DNA of 64,000 nt from Mycolicibacterium porcinum (GTDB taxonomy: Bacteria > Actinomycetota > Actinomycetes > Mycobacteriales > Mycobacteriaceae): positions 1-64,000 of the forward strand of contig MVIG01000021.1 of the NCBI GenBank assembly GCA_002086835.1, given 5' to 3'. The translations under genes and the position numbers were made by a program. Below, piece after piece: positions 17,787 to 26,322 of this stretch. The notes below the pieces were generated by a model. It had not been told where the DNA came from. It ran no database searches and was given only the letters and a program-made list of their open reading frames with translations. Position 1 is the first letter of the stretch; each line of letters starts with the position of its first letter.

Positions 17787-18413
17787 ATGACCGGGTCACC
17801 GAAAGACGCTGACAGCCCCCGCCGCGTGCTCATCGCCGAGGATGAGGCGCTCATTCGCCTCGACCTCGCGGAGATGCTTCGCGAGGAGGGCTACGAGGTC
17901 GTCGGGGAGGCCGGGGACGGCCAGGAGGCCGTCGAGCTCGCCGAATCGCTGCGCCCGGACCTGGTGATCATGGACGTGAAGATGCCGCGCCGCGACGGCA
18001 TCGACGCCGCCTCCGAGATCGCCAGCAAGCGCATCGCCCCGATCGTCATCCTGACCGCGTTCAGCCAGCGAGAGCTGGTGGAGCGAGCGCGGGATGCGGG
18101 CGCGATGGCGTACCTGGTCAAGCCGTTCAGCATCACCGATCTGGTGCCGGCCATCGAGGTCGCGGTCAGCCGGTTCAGCGAGATCGCGGCGCTGGAAAAT
18201 GAAGTGGCGTCGCTGGGGGACCGGCTCGAGACCCGCAAGCTGGTGGAGCGGGCCAAGGGTTTGCTGCAGAGCAAACACCAGATGACCGAGCCCGAGGCGT
18301 TCAAGTGGATTCAGCGGGCCGCCATGGACCGCCGCACCACCATGAAACGGGTGGCCGAGGTGGTGCTGGAGACTCTCGAGGACTCCGAGGCGCCGCCCGC
18401 TCAAGAGAACTGA
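17787..18413 (+). CDS. pdtaR: Response regulator PdtaR with ANTAR RNA-binding domain
   Basis: This is a 208-aa homologue of Rv1626. An N-terminal receiver domain (Glu/Asp pocket in IAEDEALIR, phosphoacceptor Asp63 in IMDVKMPRRDG, lysine in YLVKPFS) is followed by a coiled coil and a C-terminal ANTAR domain (AKGLLQSKHQMTEPEAFKWI). In M. tuberculosis it is phosphorylated by PdtaS and acts on RNA as an antiterminator-type regulator. ATG 17787 matches the known N-terminus best; ATG 17778 is in frame. The orphan position, away from its kinase gene, is normal. Confidence 0.96.
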   Translation: MTGSPKDADSPRRVLIAEDEALIRLDLAEMLREEGYEVVGEAGDGQEAVELAESLRPDLVIMDVKMPRRDGIDAASEIASKRIAPIVILTAFSQRELVERARDAGAMAYLVKPFSITDLVPAIEVAVSRFSEIAALENEVASLGDRLETRKLVERAKGLLQSKHQMTEPEAFKWIQRAAMDRRTTMKRVAEVVLETLEDSEAPPAQEN

Positions 18414-18419
18414 TCGGCG

Positions 18420-18453
18420 GGCCCGGTTGTTAATTGTGGGTTTCCACCGGGCC
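18420..18453 (+). terminator. Weak hairpin after pdtaR
   Basis: The inverted repeat GGCCCGGT/ACCGGGCC (8 bp) with an 18-nt loop begins 7 nt after the pdtaR stop. There is no T-rich tract, so termination strength is uncertain. Confidence 0.4.
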
Positions 18454-18544
18454 GAAATTCCGCGTTCAGCCAGGACCCGTGGAAGAACCATTCACTCAAC
18501 ATCCCGCACTCGGGCCGGTGGTTGGCTATGTTCTACCCGAAGCT

Positions 18545-18577
18545 CCGGCGCCCACCATCCCAAGGTCAGGGCGCCGG
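18545..18577 (+). promoter_or_regulatory. Hairpin in the livJ leader
   Basis: A perfect 9-bp inverted repeat, CCGGCGCCC/GGGCGCCGG, encloses a 15-nt loop and ends 33 nt before the livJ start codon. It would form in the 5' untranslated RNA if transcription begins upstream. No regulator is known; the loop does not match the hexanucleotide-loop pairs bound by ANTAR proteins. Confidence 0.4.
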
Positions 18578-18609
18578 TGCCGCTGACAACTCTGACCCGG
18601 AGGTGAAGC

Positions 18610-19821
18610 GTGCGCGGTCGCGTGGCACGGAAAGCATTTGCTCTCGGAAGCGCGGGTGTGGTTGCCCTGGCGATTGCCGGTTGCAACCAATCCTCGCCGG
18701 AAGGCGAGACATCCCAGACCAACCTGAAGATCGTCGAGAAGGTTCAGATCGACGAGAACGGTGCTGAGGTCAAAGCCGCCCAGGACGTCACTCCCGCCGA
18801 TCCTGCCGGCGACGGCAAGGCGACCTGCCCGCCGGTGATGATCGGCATGATGGGCGCGCTCAACGGACCGGACGCCGCTCTGGGCATCAACATCAAGAAC
18901 GGCGTGCAACTGGCGATCGACAAGCACAACGCCGCCAACGCCGGCTGCCAGGTGCAGCTGAAGAGCTATGACACCGAAGGTGATCCGCAGAAGGCGACCG
19001 GTGTGGCGCCGCAGATCGTCGATGAGGCGTTCATCATCGGCCTGATCGGTCCCGCGTTCTCCGGCGAGACCAAGGCCACCGGCGACGTCTTCAACCAGGC
19101 CGGTCTGGTCGCGGCCACCGCATCGGCCACCAACGTCACGTTGAGCGAGAACGGCTGGCGGACTTTCTTCCGTGGTCTGGCCAATGACGGTGTGCAGGGT
19201 CCCTCGGTTGCCAACTACCTCAAGAACACGCTGGGCAACAAGAAGGTGTGTGTGGTCGACGACAGCACCGACTACGGCCTCGGCCTGGCCGAGGCCGTGC
19301 GTGAAACCCTTGGCCCGGTTGCCGATTCGTCGTGCAACATCTCGGTGAAGAAGGGAGACAAGGAGTTCTCGGCCGCGGTCACCCAGATCAAGGGAGCCGC
19401 TCCCGATTCGGTGTTCTACAGCGGTTACTACTCCGAGGCCGCACCGTTCGTGCAGCAGCTCAAGGACGGCGGCGTGACGGCAACCTTCGTCAGCGCCGAC
19501 GGCACCAAGGACCAGCAGTTCGTCAACCAGGCGGGCGAATCGTCGAAGGGCGCGTTGCTGTCCTGCCCGTGCGGCCCGGCCACCGGGTCGTTCGCCGACG
19601 AGTACACGAAGAAGTTCGGCCAGGCACCGGGCACGTACAGCACCGAGGGCTATGACCTGGGCACCATCCTGCTCAAGGGCATCGACTCCGGTGCCATCAC
19701 CCGGCCGGCCCTGCTCGACTTCGTCCGCAAGTACGAGGGCCAGGGGGTGGCCCGCAAGTACCAGTGGACCGACAAGGGCGAGCTGACCACCAACTTGATC
19801 TGGATGTACGAAGTCAAGTAG
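18610..19821 (+). CDS. livJ: Branched-chain amino-acid ABC transporter substrate-binding lipoprotein
   Basis: This is a 403-aa solute-binding protein of the Leu/Ile/Val (Peripla_BP_6) family. The signal segment ends in lipobox IAGC (Cys at about residue 22), so it is lipid-anchored. The mature part has the family pattern MIGMMGALNGPDAALGINIKN at the start and an FYSGYYSEAAPF ligand-site segment. GTG is preceded by a strong GGAGGTGA ribosome-binding site. It heads the livJHMGF operon; a very strong hairpin follows the gene and probably lowers expression of the membrane subunits relative to the binding protein. Confidence 0.92.
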   Translation: MRGRVARKAFALGSAGVVALAIAGCNQSSPEGETSQTNLKIVEKVQIDENGAEVKAAQDVTPADPAGDGKATCPPVMIGMMGALNGPDAALGINIKNGVQLAIDKHNAANAGCQVQLKSYDTEGDPQKATGVAPQIVDEAFIIGLIGPAFSGETKATGDVFNQAGLVAATASATNVTLSENGWRTFFRGLANDGVQGPSVANYLKNTLGNKKVCVVDDSTDYGLGLAEAVRETLGPVADSSCNISVKKGDKEFSAAVTQIKGAAPDSVFYSGYYSEAAPFVQQLKDGGVTATFVSADGTKDQQFVNQAGESSKGALLSCPCGPATGSFADEYTKKFGQAPGTYSTEGYDLGTILLKGIDSGAITRPALLDFVRKYEGQGVARKYQWTDKGELTTNLIWMYEVK

Positions 19822-19831
19822 TCCGCTGACG

Positions 19832-19870
19832 AAACGCGTCCGAGACCGTAGCCCGGACTCGGACGCGTTT
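19832..19870 (+). terminator. Intra-operon terminator between livJ and livH
   Basis: The perfect 13-bp arms AAACGCGTCCGAG and CTCGGACGCGTTT, with a 13-nt loop, begin 10 nt after the livJ stop. The arm ends in TTT followed by a mixed T-rich stretch. It is likely a partial terminator or an mRNA-stabilising hairpin that sets a high binding-protein to permease ratio. Confidence 0.75.
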
Positions 19871-19904
19871 GTCTTCACATCACGAAGTCAGGAGCCGCCG
19901 CCGG

Positions 19905-20957
19905 ATGATCCACCAGTGCGTCGAGCAATCCGCCTGCCTGGCAGCCAACATCAACTTCGACCTGCACGGACTGCAAGACCGATTTCTCCAACTGACGATC
20001 GACGGATTGTCCTGGGGAGCGATCTATGCACTGGTGGCGGTGGGCTACACCCTGGTGTTCGGCGTGCTGCGCCTGATCAACTTCGCCCACTCCGAGATCT
20101 TCATGCTCGGCATGTTCGGAGCGTACTTCTGCCTCGACGTCGTTCTCGGCTTTACTCCCGGCGGCACGACGTACGACAAGGGCGTCGCGCTGACCGTGCT
20201 CTATCTCGGCGTCGCCATGCTGTTCGCGATGCTCGTGTCGGGATCGGCGGCGGTCGGCCTGGAGTTCATCGCCTACCGGCCGCTGCGCAAGCGCAATGCA
20301 CGCTCCCTGACTTTTCTCATCACAGCCATCGGCATGTCGTTCGTGCTGCAGGAATTCGTGCATTTCGTGCTGCCGAAAATCCTGAAGGGGTACGGCGGTA
20401 GTAATGCCCAGCAGCCGATCAAGCTGGTCAGACCGACGGTTCAGTTCACGCTGTTCGAAGGCACCAAGTTCGAAGCGGTCGTCACCAACGTCACGCTGGT
20501 GATCATCGGCGCGGCGTTGGTGATCGCGCTCCTGACCGACATCGCCATCAACCGGACCAAGTTCGGCCGCGGCATCCGTGCGGTCGCACAGGACCCGACC
20601 ACCGCGACCCTGATGGGTGTGTCGCGGGAGCGAATCATCATGCGGACCTTCCTCATCGGCGGCCTGCTCGCCGGTGTCGCGGCGCTGCTATTCACGCTCA
20701 AGGTGCCTCAGGGCATCATCTACTCGGGCGGTTTCCTGCTCGGCATCAAGGCATTCTCGGCGGCGGTGCTCGGCGGCATCGGAAATCTTCGCGGCGCCCT
20801 GCTGGGCGGGCTGCTGCTGGGCATCATGGAGAACTACGGGCAGGCGGTATTCGGAACGCAGTGGCGCGACGTCGTGGCGTTCGTTCTGCTGGTGCTGGTC
20901 CTGCTGTTCCGGCCGACCGGCATACTCGGTGAGAGCCTCGGGAAGGCGCGGGTATGA
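19905..20957 (+). CDS. livH: Branched-chain amino-acid ABC transporter permease LivH
   Basis: This is a 350-aa inner-membrane permease with about eight helices. Family landmarks are GLSWGAIYALVAVGYTLVFGVLRLINFAH near residue 40 and the late segment with FSAAVLGGIGNLRGALLGG. It pairs with LivM to form the channel. ATG 19905 was chosen because the AGGAG at 19889-19893 precedes it by 11 nt; an in-frame start at 19869 would lie inside the terminator hairpin. Its end overlaps livM by 4 nt. Confidence 0.92.
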   Translation: MIHQCVEQSACLAANINFDLHGLQDRFLQLTIDGLSWGAIYALVAVGYTLVFGVLRLINFAHSEIFMLGMFGAYFCLDVVLGFTPGGTTYDKGVALTVLYLGVAMLFAMLVSGSAAVGLEFIAYRPLRKRNARSLTFLITAIGMSFVLQEFVHFVLPKILKGYGGSNAQQPIKLVRPTVQFTLFEGTKFEAVVTNVTLVIIGAALVIALLTDIAINRTKFGRGIRAVAQDPTTATLMGVSRERIIMRTFLIGGLLAGVAALLFTLKVPQGIIYSGGFLLGIKAFSAAVLGGIGNLRGALLGGLLLGIMENYGQAVFGTQWRDVVAFVLLVLVLLFRPTGILGESLGKARV

Positions 20958-22156
20958 GCGAGCAACACGGTTCACGGTCCGCCGGGTCATTTGCCAAGAC
21001 GCTGTTGGCCCCCGGCGACGCACTTCGTGACTGGTGGTCCAGCCTGCCGCGGGCAGCCAAATGGCTTGTCGGGGTGGTGGGTTTCGGATTGCTGGCCCTG
21101 CTGCCGTTGTTCACTCCCAGCTTCCTCAACACCACCGGCATCAGTTTCGGCGGCACCATGGCCCAGTTCGCGATGGTGGCCATCATCGCGATCGGGCTCA
21201 ACGTCGTCGTCGGGCAGGCCGGTCTCCTCGACCTCGGCTACGTCGGCTTCTACGCGGTCGGCGCCTACACGGTCGCGCTGCTCACCAGCCCCGACAGTCC
21301 GTGGAACAAGGTGGGGCCCAACGGGTTCTTCAGCAAGGACTGGGCCTGGCTGTCGTGCGTACCGCTGGCCATGGCCGTCACCGCACTGGCCGGGCTCATC
21401 CTGGGCACTCCCACCCTGCGGTTGCGCGGGGACTATCTGGCCATCGTCACCCTCGGATTCGGTGAGATCATCCGACTGCTCGCCGACAACCTGTCCGATA
21501 TCACCAACGGTTCCCGTGGGCTCAACCAGGTGGCCTATCCGCGACTGGGGGAGAGCGAGACCCTGCCCAACGGGGTGTTCTCCAGCGGCAACTCGGCGGG
21601 CACCGCGAACTACGGCACCTGGTGGTTCTGGCTGGGCCTGATCCTGATGGTCGGCATCCTGCTGTTGGTCGGCAACCTGGAGCGCAGCCGGGTCGGGCGC
21701 GCGTGGGTGGCGGTCCGCGAGGACGAGGACGCCGCAGAGGTGATGGGCGTCAACACCTTCCGGTTCAAGCTGTGGGCTTTCGTGATCGGCGCCGCGATCG
21801 GCGGCCTTTCGGGTGCGCTCTACGCCGGCCAGGTCCAGTACGTCGCGCCGCCGACGTTCAACATCATCAACTCGATGTTGTTCCTGTGCGCGGTGGTGCT
21901 CGGCGGGCAGGGCAACAAACTCGGGGTGATCTTCGGGGCCTTCGTCGTGGTGTATCTGCCCAACCGGCTGCTTGGTGTCGAATTCCTCGGGATCAACCTC
22001 GGGGACCTGAAGTACCTGTTCTTCGGTCTGGCGCTGGTGGTGCTGATGATCTTCCGTCCGCAGGGGCTGTTCCCGGTGCGCCAGCAGCTGTTGACCTACG
22101 GCAGATCGGCGCGGGAATTGTTGCGCGGCAGCACGGAAAAGGAGCCGGCGCGATGA
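20954..22156 (+). CDS. livM: Branched-chain amino-acid ABC transporter permease LivM
   Basis: This is the second permease of the Liv importer, 400 aa, with about ten hydrophobic segments. The hallmark [20 protein letters not shown] is near residue 80, and [20 protein letters not shown] follows. It forms a heterodimer with LivH. The start overlaps the livH stop (ATGA), and the end overlaps the livG start in the same way. Confidence 0.94.
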   Translation: MSEQHGSRSAGSFAKTLLAPGDALRDWWSSLPRAAKWLVGVVGFGLLALLPLFTPSFLNTTGISFGGTMAQFAMVAIIAIGLNVVVGQAGLLDLGYVGFYAVGAYTVALLTSPDSPWNKVGPNGFFSKDWAWLSCVPLAMAVTALAGLILGTPTLRLRGDYLAIVTLGFGEIIRLLADNLSDITNGSRGLNQVAYPRLGESETLPNGVFSSGNSAGTANYGTWWFWLGLILMVGILLLVGNLERSRVGRAWVAVREDEDAAEVMGVNTFRFKLWAFVIGAAIGGLSGALYAGQVQYVAPPTFNIINSMLFLCAVVLGGQGNKLGVIFGAFVVVYLPNRLLGVEFLGINLGDLKYLFFGLALVVLMIFRPQGLFPVRQQLLTYGRSARELLRGSTEKEPAR

Positions 22157-23007
22157 GCGAGCCCATGCCCGGCGTGACCGAGAGCGTCGAAGAACTGGCC
22201 GGGGTACACCGCGAGATCCAGGCCGCCGAGGGGGAGACCCTGCTGGAGACACGGGATGTCACCGTCAAGTTCGGCGGCCTGGTCGCCTTGGACTCGGTCA
22301 GCTTCAACATCCGCCGCGGTGAGATCCTCGGGCTGATCGGACCCAACGGGGCGGGCAAGACCACCTGCTTCAACGCGATCACCGGGGTCTACCGGCCGAG
22401 CTCGGGGTCGGTGATCTTCGACGGCGCCCCGCTGGGCCGGATCAAGCGCCACCAGATCACGCGTCGCGGTATCGCCCGTACGTTCCAGAACATCCGCTTG
22501 TTCGGCGAGATGACCGCGCTGGAGAACGTGATGGTGGGAACCGATGCGCGACACAAGACCTCGGTGCCGGGTGCCCTGGTGCGGTCCCCGCGGCATCGGC
22601 GCGAGGAGCGGTCGGCCATCGAACGCGCCGCGGCGCTGCTGCACTTCGTCGGGATCGCCCACCGCGGTGAGGAGAAGGCCAAGAATCTGCCCTACGGGGA
22701 CCAGCGCCGTCTTGAGATCGCCCGGGCCCTGGCCACCGAGCCCAAGCTGCTGTGTCTGGACGAGCCGGCGGCGGGGTTCAATCCGGCGGAGAAGGCCTCG
22801 CTCATCGAACTGATCCGCAAGATCCGCGACGACGGCTACACCGTGCTGCTGATCGAGCACGACATGCGTCTGGTCATGGGTGTGACCGACCGCATCGTGG
22901 TGCTGGAATTCGGCCGCAAGATCGCCGACGGGTTGCCGCACGACATCCGCGAGGACCCGAAGGTCATCGCCGCCTACTTGGGGGTACCCGATGACGAGCT
23001 CGGTTGA
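22153..23007 (+). CDS. livG: Branched-chain amino-acid ABC transporter ATPase LivG
   Basis: This is a 284-aa nucleotide-binding subunit. After an N-terminal extension of about 35 residues it has Walker [10 protein letters not shown], a signature region reading [17 protein letters not shown] (the relaxed signature usual for LivG), and Walker [16 protein letters not shown]. It works with LivF on the LivHM channel. It overlaps livF by 17 nt. Confidence 0.94.
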   Translation: MSEPMPGVTESVEELAGVHREIQAAEGETLLETRDVTVKFGGLVALDSVSFNIRRGEILGLIGPNGAGKTTCFNAITGVYRPSSGSVIFDGAPLGRIKRHQITRRGIARTFQNIRLFGEMTALENVMVGTDARHKTSVPGALVRSPRHRREERSAIERAAALLHFVGIAHRGEEKAKNLPYGDQRRLEIARALATEPKLLCLDEPAAGFNPAEKASLIELIRKIRDDGYTVLLIEHDMRLVMGVTDRIVVLEFGRKIADGLPHDIREDPKVIAAYLGVPDDELG

Positions 23008-23737
23008 GACCAGCCGCCCCGTGCTGCTCGAGGTGCGTGACGTGGTGGTGCACTACGGCAGAATCAAAGCGCTGCACGGGGTTTCGCTGGTGGTGCACGA
23101 GGGCGAACTGGTGACGCTGCTGGGGTCCAACGGGGCCGGCAAGACCACGATGATGCGCGCGATCTCGGGGCTGCGGCCACTGAGCTCGGGTTCGGTCTGG
23201 TTCGAAGGTCGTGACATCTCCCGGATGAAAGCACACCAGCGGGTGATCGACGGGCTGATCCAGGCTCCCGAGGGTCGTGGCGTGTTCCCCGGGATGACCG
23301 TGCTGGAGAACCTCGAGATGGGGTGCTACGGACGCAAATTCGATTCGCGTGGGGAGCACGACGAGCGGTTGGACTGGGTGTTCACGACTTTTCCGCGGCT
23401 GGCCGAGCGGCGTACCCAGGTGGGCGGCACGCTGTCCGGCGGGGAACAGCAGATGTTGGCGATCGGCCGGGCGCTCATGGCCCGGCCCAGGGTGCTGCTG
23501 CTCGACGAACCCTCGATGGGGCTGGCGCCGATGGTGATCTCGCAAATCTTCAAGATCATCTCCGAGATCAACTCGCAGGGCACCACAGTGCTGCTGGTGG
23601 AACAGAATGCCCAGCAGGCGCTGAGCCGGTCCGACCGTGCCTACATCCTGGAGACCGGCAATGTCACCCGCACCGGTGACGCGCGGGAACTGTTGGCAGA
23701 CGACAGTATTCGCGCCGCCTACCTGGGAGTCGCGTAA
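22991..23737 (+). CDS. livF: Branched-chain amino-acid ABC transporter ATPase LivF
   Basis: This is the second ATPase of the Liv importer, 248 aa. It has Walker A GSNGAGKTT near residue 43, signature LSGGEQQMLAIGRALMA and Walker B LLLDEPSMGLAP, all characteristic of LivF. It is the last gene of the transporter operon; a YnfA-like gene starts 3 nt after its stop and may be cotranscribed. Confidence 0.94.
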   Translation: MTSSVETSRPVLLEVRDVVVHYGRIKALHGVSLVVHEGELVTLLGSNGAGKTTMMRAISGLRPLSSGSVWFEGRDISRMKAHQRVIDGLIQAPEGRGVFPGMTVLENLEMGCYGRKFDSRGEHDERLDWVFTTFPRLAERRTQVGGTLSGGEQQMLAIGRALMARPRVLLLDEPSMGLAPMVISQIFKIISEINSQGTTVLLVEQNAQQALSRSDRAYILETGNVTRTGDARELLADDSIRAAYLGVA

Positions 23738-23740
23738 CCG

Positions 23741-24067
23741 ATGGTCGGAAAATCGATCGCCCTGTTCGTCCTGGCGGCCGTGCTGGAGATCGGTGGGGCC
23801 TGGCTGGTATGGCAGGGAGTGCGCGAGCACCGCGGCTGGTTGTGGATGGGCGCCGGAGTGATCGCGCTCGGTGCCTACGGATTTGTCGCCGCGTTCCAGC
23901 CCGACGCCCACTTCGGCCGCGTCCTGGCCGCCTACGGCGGCGTGTTCATCGCCGGATCGTTGCTGTGGGGCATGGCCGCCGACGGTTTCCGCCCCGACCG
24001 ATGGGACGTCTCCGGCGCACTGGTGGCTCTCGCCGGCGTCGGGCTGATCATGTACGCCCCGCGCTGA
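23741..24067 (+). CDS. YnfA family small membrane protein
   Basis: This 108-aa protein has four membrane helices and matches the UPF0060/YnfA family, with the conserved N-terminal [18 protein letters not shown] and central [24 protein letters not shown]. YnfA proteins resemble small multidrug-resistance pumps and some export quaternary compounds; the substrate here is unknown. It immediately follows livF and faces a convergent gene only 3 nt away, so no terminator fits between them. Confidence 0.9.
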   Translation: MVGKSIALFVLAAVLEIGGAWLVWQGVREHRGWLWMGAGVIALGAYGFVAAFQPDAHFGRVLAAYGGVFIAGSLLWGMAADGFRPDRWDVSGALVALAGVGLIMYAPR

Positions 24068-24070
24068 CCC

Positions 24071-24958
24071 TCAGCCCAGATCGGCGCTGTCATCGTCGAG
24101 GTTGTCGCGATTCAGACCCATCGGTGTGGCAGCCGGAACGTCACCGGCGGCCACCACCAGCCGGGTGATCGGCGTCAGCACCCGGAACAGGGTGGTGATC
24201 TCGTCGTCGCTCAGCTCACCCAGCGCACCGAGGGCCAGGACATCGGTCCGGTCCTCGATCGCCTGCTTGATGTCGCGCCCAGCGTCGGTGAGTTCGCCCC
24301 GGGCGTCGAGCCAGCCGCGCGACCGCAATTGTTCGACGTAGCCCGTCCATTGCTCGTCGTCGTAGTCGCGACTGCGCATGATCATCTCGCGTGGCACCCG
24401 GCCTGCCGCGGCGTGCAGCACATTGCTTTGTCTGCCGCTGATCCCTTCGGCGACCAGCACCGCGATGTGGGCGTCGCCGCGTTGTTCGCGCAGCAGGGTG
24501 ACGGCGTGCCAGAGCTTGGCGATCGGATCCTCCGGCCACGGCAGGGCCCGGTTGGCGGCATACAGCGGTCGGCCGTCCAGAGGAGCCGTGCGTGCGGCCT
24601 TGGCGGTCAGCTCAGCGGCCAGTCGGGTGTCCTCGGAGTCGGTCACCCCGGTCCGACGCAGCGCCGCAACGGCGGAATCGGACCGGACCTGCAGAAGGGT
24701 TGCCGGGCTTGCCTTGTCCCAGACTGCGGGGAGCGCCTTGGCCACCCGCTCGGTGGTGAAGTTGTAGAACGCCGCGGCGACGACCTCGGCGGGCACGATG
24801 CCCAGCGGCGCCGAGCGGGCGGCGAAGTAGCCCATCCAGAATCCGCGGTAGCCGAGCGCGTCGAGGGCCGCGCGCGGCTCGGGGGCGAAGTAGGTGACCG
24901 CGTGGACCGGCTCCAGCCGGTCGAAGAAACGACGTGCCAATGCCGGAGAGCGTCCCAT
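24071..24958 (-). CDS. SCO6745-family hypothetical protein
   Basis: This 295-aa soluble protein matches the actinobacterial SCO6745 family as I remember it. It is mostly helical, with the recognisable opening RFFDRLEPVHAVTYFAPE and a C-terminal winged-helix-like part (RSRGWLDARGELTDAGRDIKQAIEDRTD) resembling MarR/HTH tails. The molecular function is not established. ATG 24958 is preferred over the adjacent TTG. It lies 8 nt after the stop of the FCD regulator on the same strand. Confidence 0.75.
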   Translation of the reverse strand: MGRSPALARRFFDRLEPVHAVTYFAPEPRAALDALGYRGFWMGYFAARSAPLGIVPAEVVAAAFYNFTTERVAKALPAVWDKASPATLLQVRSDSAVAALRRTGVTDSEDTRLAAELTAKAARTAPLDGRPLYAANRALPWPEDPIAKLWHAVTLLREQRGDAHIAVLVAEGISGRQSNVLHAAAGRVPREMIMRSRDYDDEQWTGYVEQLRSRGWLDARGELTDAGRDIKQAIEDRTDVLALGALGELSDDEITTLFRVLTPITRLVVAAGDVPAATPMGLNRDNLDDDSADLG

Positions 24959-24966
24959 CAAGCTAG

Positions 24967-25683
24967 TTAAGCACCGGGCCCGTCGCCGTCGGTCACCGCG
25001 GTGGCGGCCTCATCGATGATGGCGCGCATCGCTCGTTCGGCGGAGTCCTCGTCGCGCAGCCGGATGGCCCGGGCCACCTCGTCGTGCAACTCGATGGCCG
25101 CGGGGTTGGGGGTGTGAGGCATCAGGCCGTGCTGGGTGCGGCCGGCCAGGATCTCGGCCACCACGTCGTTGAGGGCGCGGAACATCTCGTTGCCGCTGGC
25201 GTCCAGGAGGGTCTGATGGAAGACCTTGTCCGCCAACAGGTATGCGTCGAGGTTGCCGGAGCGGCCGTGCACCACCATGTCCGAGACGGCGGCGGCCAGG
25301 ATCCGGCATTGGTCGGGGTTGGCCCGCCGGGCGGCGAGCGCGGCGGCGGCCGGCTCGAAACCTCGCCGTAGCTCCGACAGCGACGCGAGAAGTGCGGCAC
25401 GATCGCCGGCCTGCAGGCGCCAGCGAATCAGTCTGGGGTCGAACACATTCCATTTGCGCGAAGGCTGGACGGTGATGCCGACCCGGCGCCGCGATTCCAC
25501 CATGCCCATCGACTCGAGCACCCGGATCACCTCGCGCGCGACGCTGCGGGACACCTCGTGCTCGGCGCTGAGCCGGTCCAGGGTCAGCACCTGGTCGGCC
25601 GCCAGCTCGCCGGACACGATGCCGGTGCCGAGCGAAGTCAGCAGGCTGTCATGCAGCGCGCCGACGTTTGAGGGCGAGGACAC
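24967..25683 (-). CDS. GntR-family regulator with FCD domain
   Basis: This is a 238-aa transcriptional regulator. The N-terminal winged helix (residues about 8-72) contains LDRLSAEHEVSRSVAREVIRVLESMGMV, and a C-terminal FCD ligand domain (about 95-230) carries putative metal-ligand histidines in ADKVFHQTLLDASGN and ELHDEVARAI. It is divergent from gntK-gntP, so it very probably represses gluconate use with gluconate or a phosphorylated derivative as inducer. That is inferred from position and family. GTG start. Confidence 0.88.
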   Translation of the reverse strand: MSSPSNVGALHDSLLTSLGTGIVSGELAADQVLTLDRLSAEHEVSRSVAREVIRVLESMGMVESRRRVGITVQPSRKWNVFDPRLIRWRLQAGDRAALLASLSELRRGFEPAAAALAARRANPDQCRILAAAVSDMVVHGRSGNLDAYLLADKVFHQTLLDASGNEMFRALNDVVAEILAGRTQHGLMPHTPNPAAIELHDEVARAIRLRDEDSAERAMRAIIDEAATAVTDGDGPGA

Positions 25684-25806
25684 GGTTACATCCTGTCATA
25701 CCTCCTGGATGGTCAGGAAACAACAGATGTAATCGTGATGCCATTGCAAACGTATGATTTTTACGCCATGATATGTGACGGCAGACACACATTGTGAGGC
25801 GGATGT
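25684..25806. promoter_or_regulatory. Divergent gntR/gntK control region
   Basis: This 123-nt region must hold promoters for both directions. It contains TGTCATACC (GT-N3-AC core, similar to FadR/FCD-type operators) just upstream of the regulator start, the separated inverted pair TTACATC (25686-25692) and GATGTAA (25726-25732), and an AT-rich stretch near 25755. Which of these binds the regulator cannot be decided by eye. Confidence 0.4.
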
Positions 25807-26322
25807 ATGGGTTCACCAGTCGTGGTCATGGGCGTATCGGGTTCGGGAAAGTCGACCATCGGCGCGGCGCTGGCGCAGCGGATGCGGGTGCCGTTCGCCG
25901 ACGCCGACGACTTCCATCCCGCCGCCAACATCGCCAAGATGTCCGCGGGCCACGCCCTCGACGACGCGGATCGGTATCCGTGGCTGGAATCGATCGGTGA
26001 ATGGCTCGCCAAGCACCACGACGGCGGCGTGATGAGCTGCTCGGCGCTCAAACACAAGTACCGCGACCAACTGCGTCGGCACTGCGCCGAGGTCGTGTTC
26101 CTCTATCTGAGCGGGTCACCCGAGGTGATCCGCCGGCGCCAGGCCAGCCGGCCGGGGCATTTCATGCCGGCGGCCCTGCTGGACTCCCAATTTGCGACGC
26201 TTGAGCCGCTCGGCCCCGACGAGGCCGGTGTCGCCATCGACGTGGATCAGAGCGTCGACGCCATCGTCGACGAATACATGGCCGAATCCGACAACGCGAC
26301 AACAGAACAGGAGAACCGATGA
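25807..26322 (+). CDS. gntK: Gluconokinase
   Basis: This 171-aa thermoresistant-type gluconokinase phosphorylates D-gluconate to 6-phosphogluconate for the pentose phosphate pathway. It has a P-loop GVSGSGKST (residues 9-17), the substrate segment DADDFHPAANIAKM, DRYPWLESIGEW and the lid region RQASRPGHFMPAALLDSQ. It overlaps gntP by 4 nt, giving a minimal uptake-plus-kinase operon opposite its likely repressor. Confidence 0.95.
   Translation: MGSPVVVMGVSGSGKSTIGAALAQRMRVPFADADDFHPAANIAKMSAGHALDDADRYPWLESIGEWLAKHHDGGVMSCSALKHKYRDQLRRHCAEVVFLYLSGSPEVIRRRQASRPGHFMPAALLDSQFATLEPLGPDEAGVAIDVDQSVDAIVDEYMAESDNATTEQENR

Noticed and set aside
18545-18577. ANTAR target hairpin pair before livJ
   Set aside because: Only one hairpin with a 15-nt loop is present, not the paired hexanucleotide loops.
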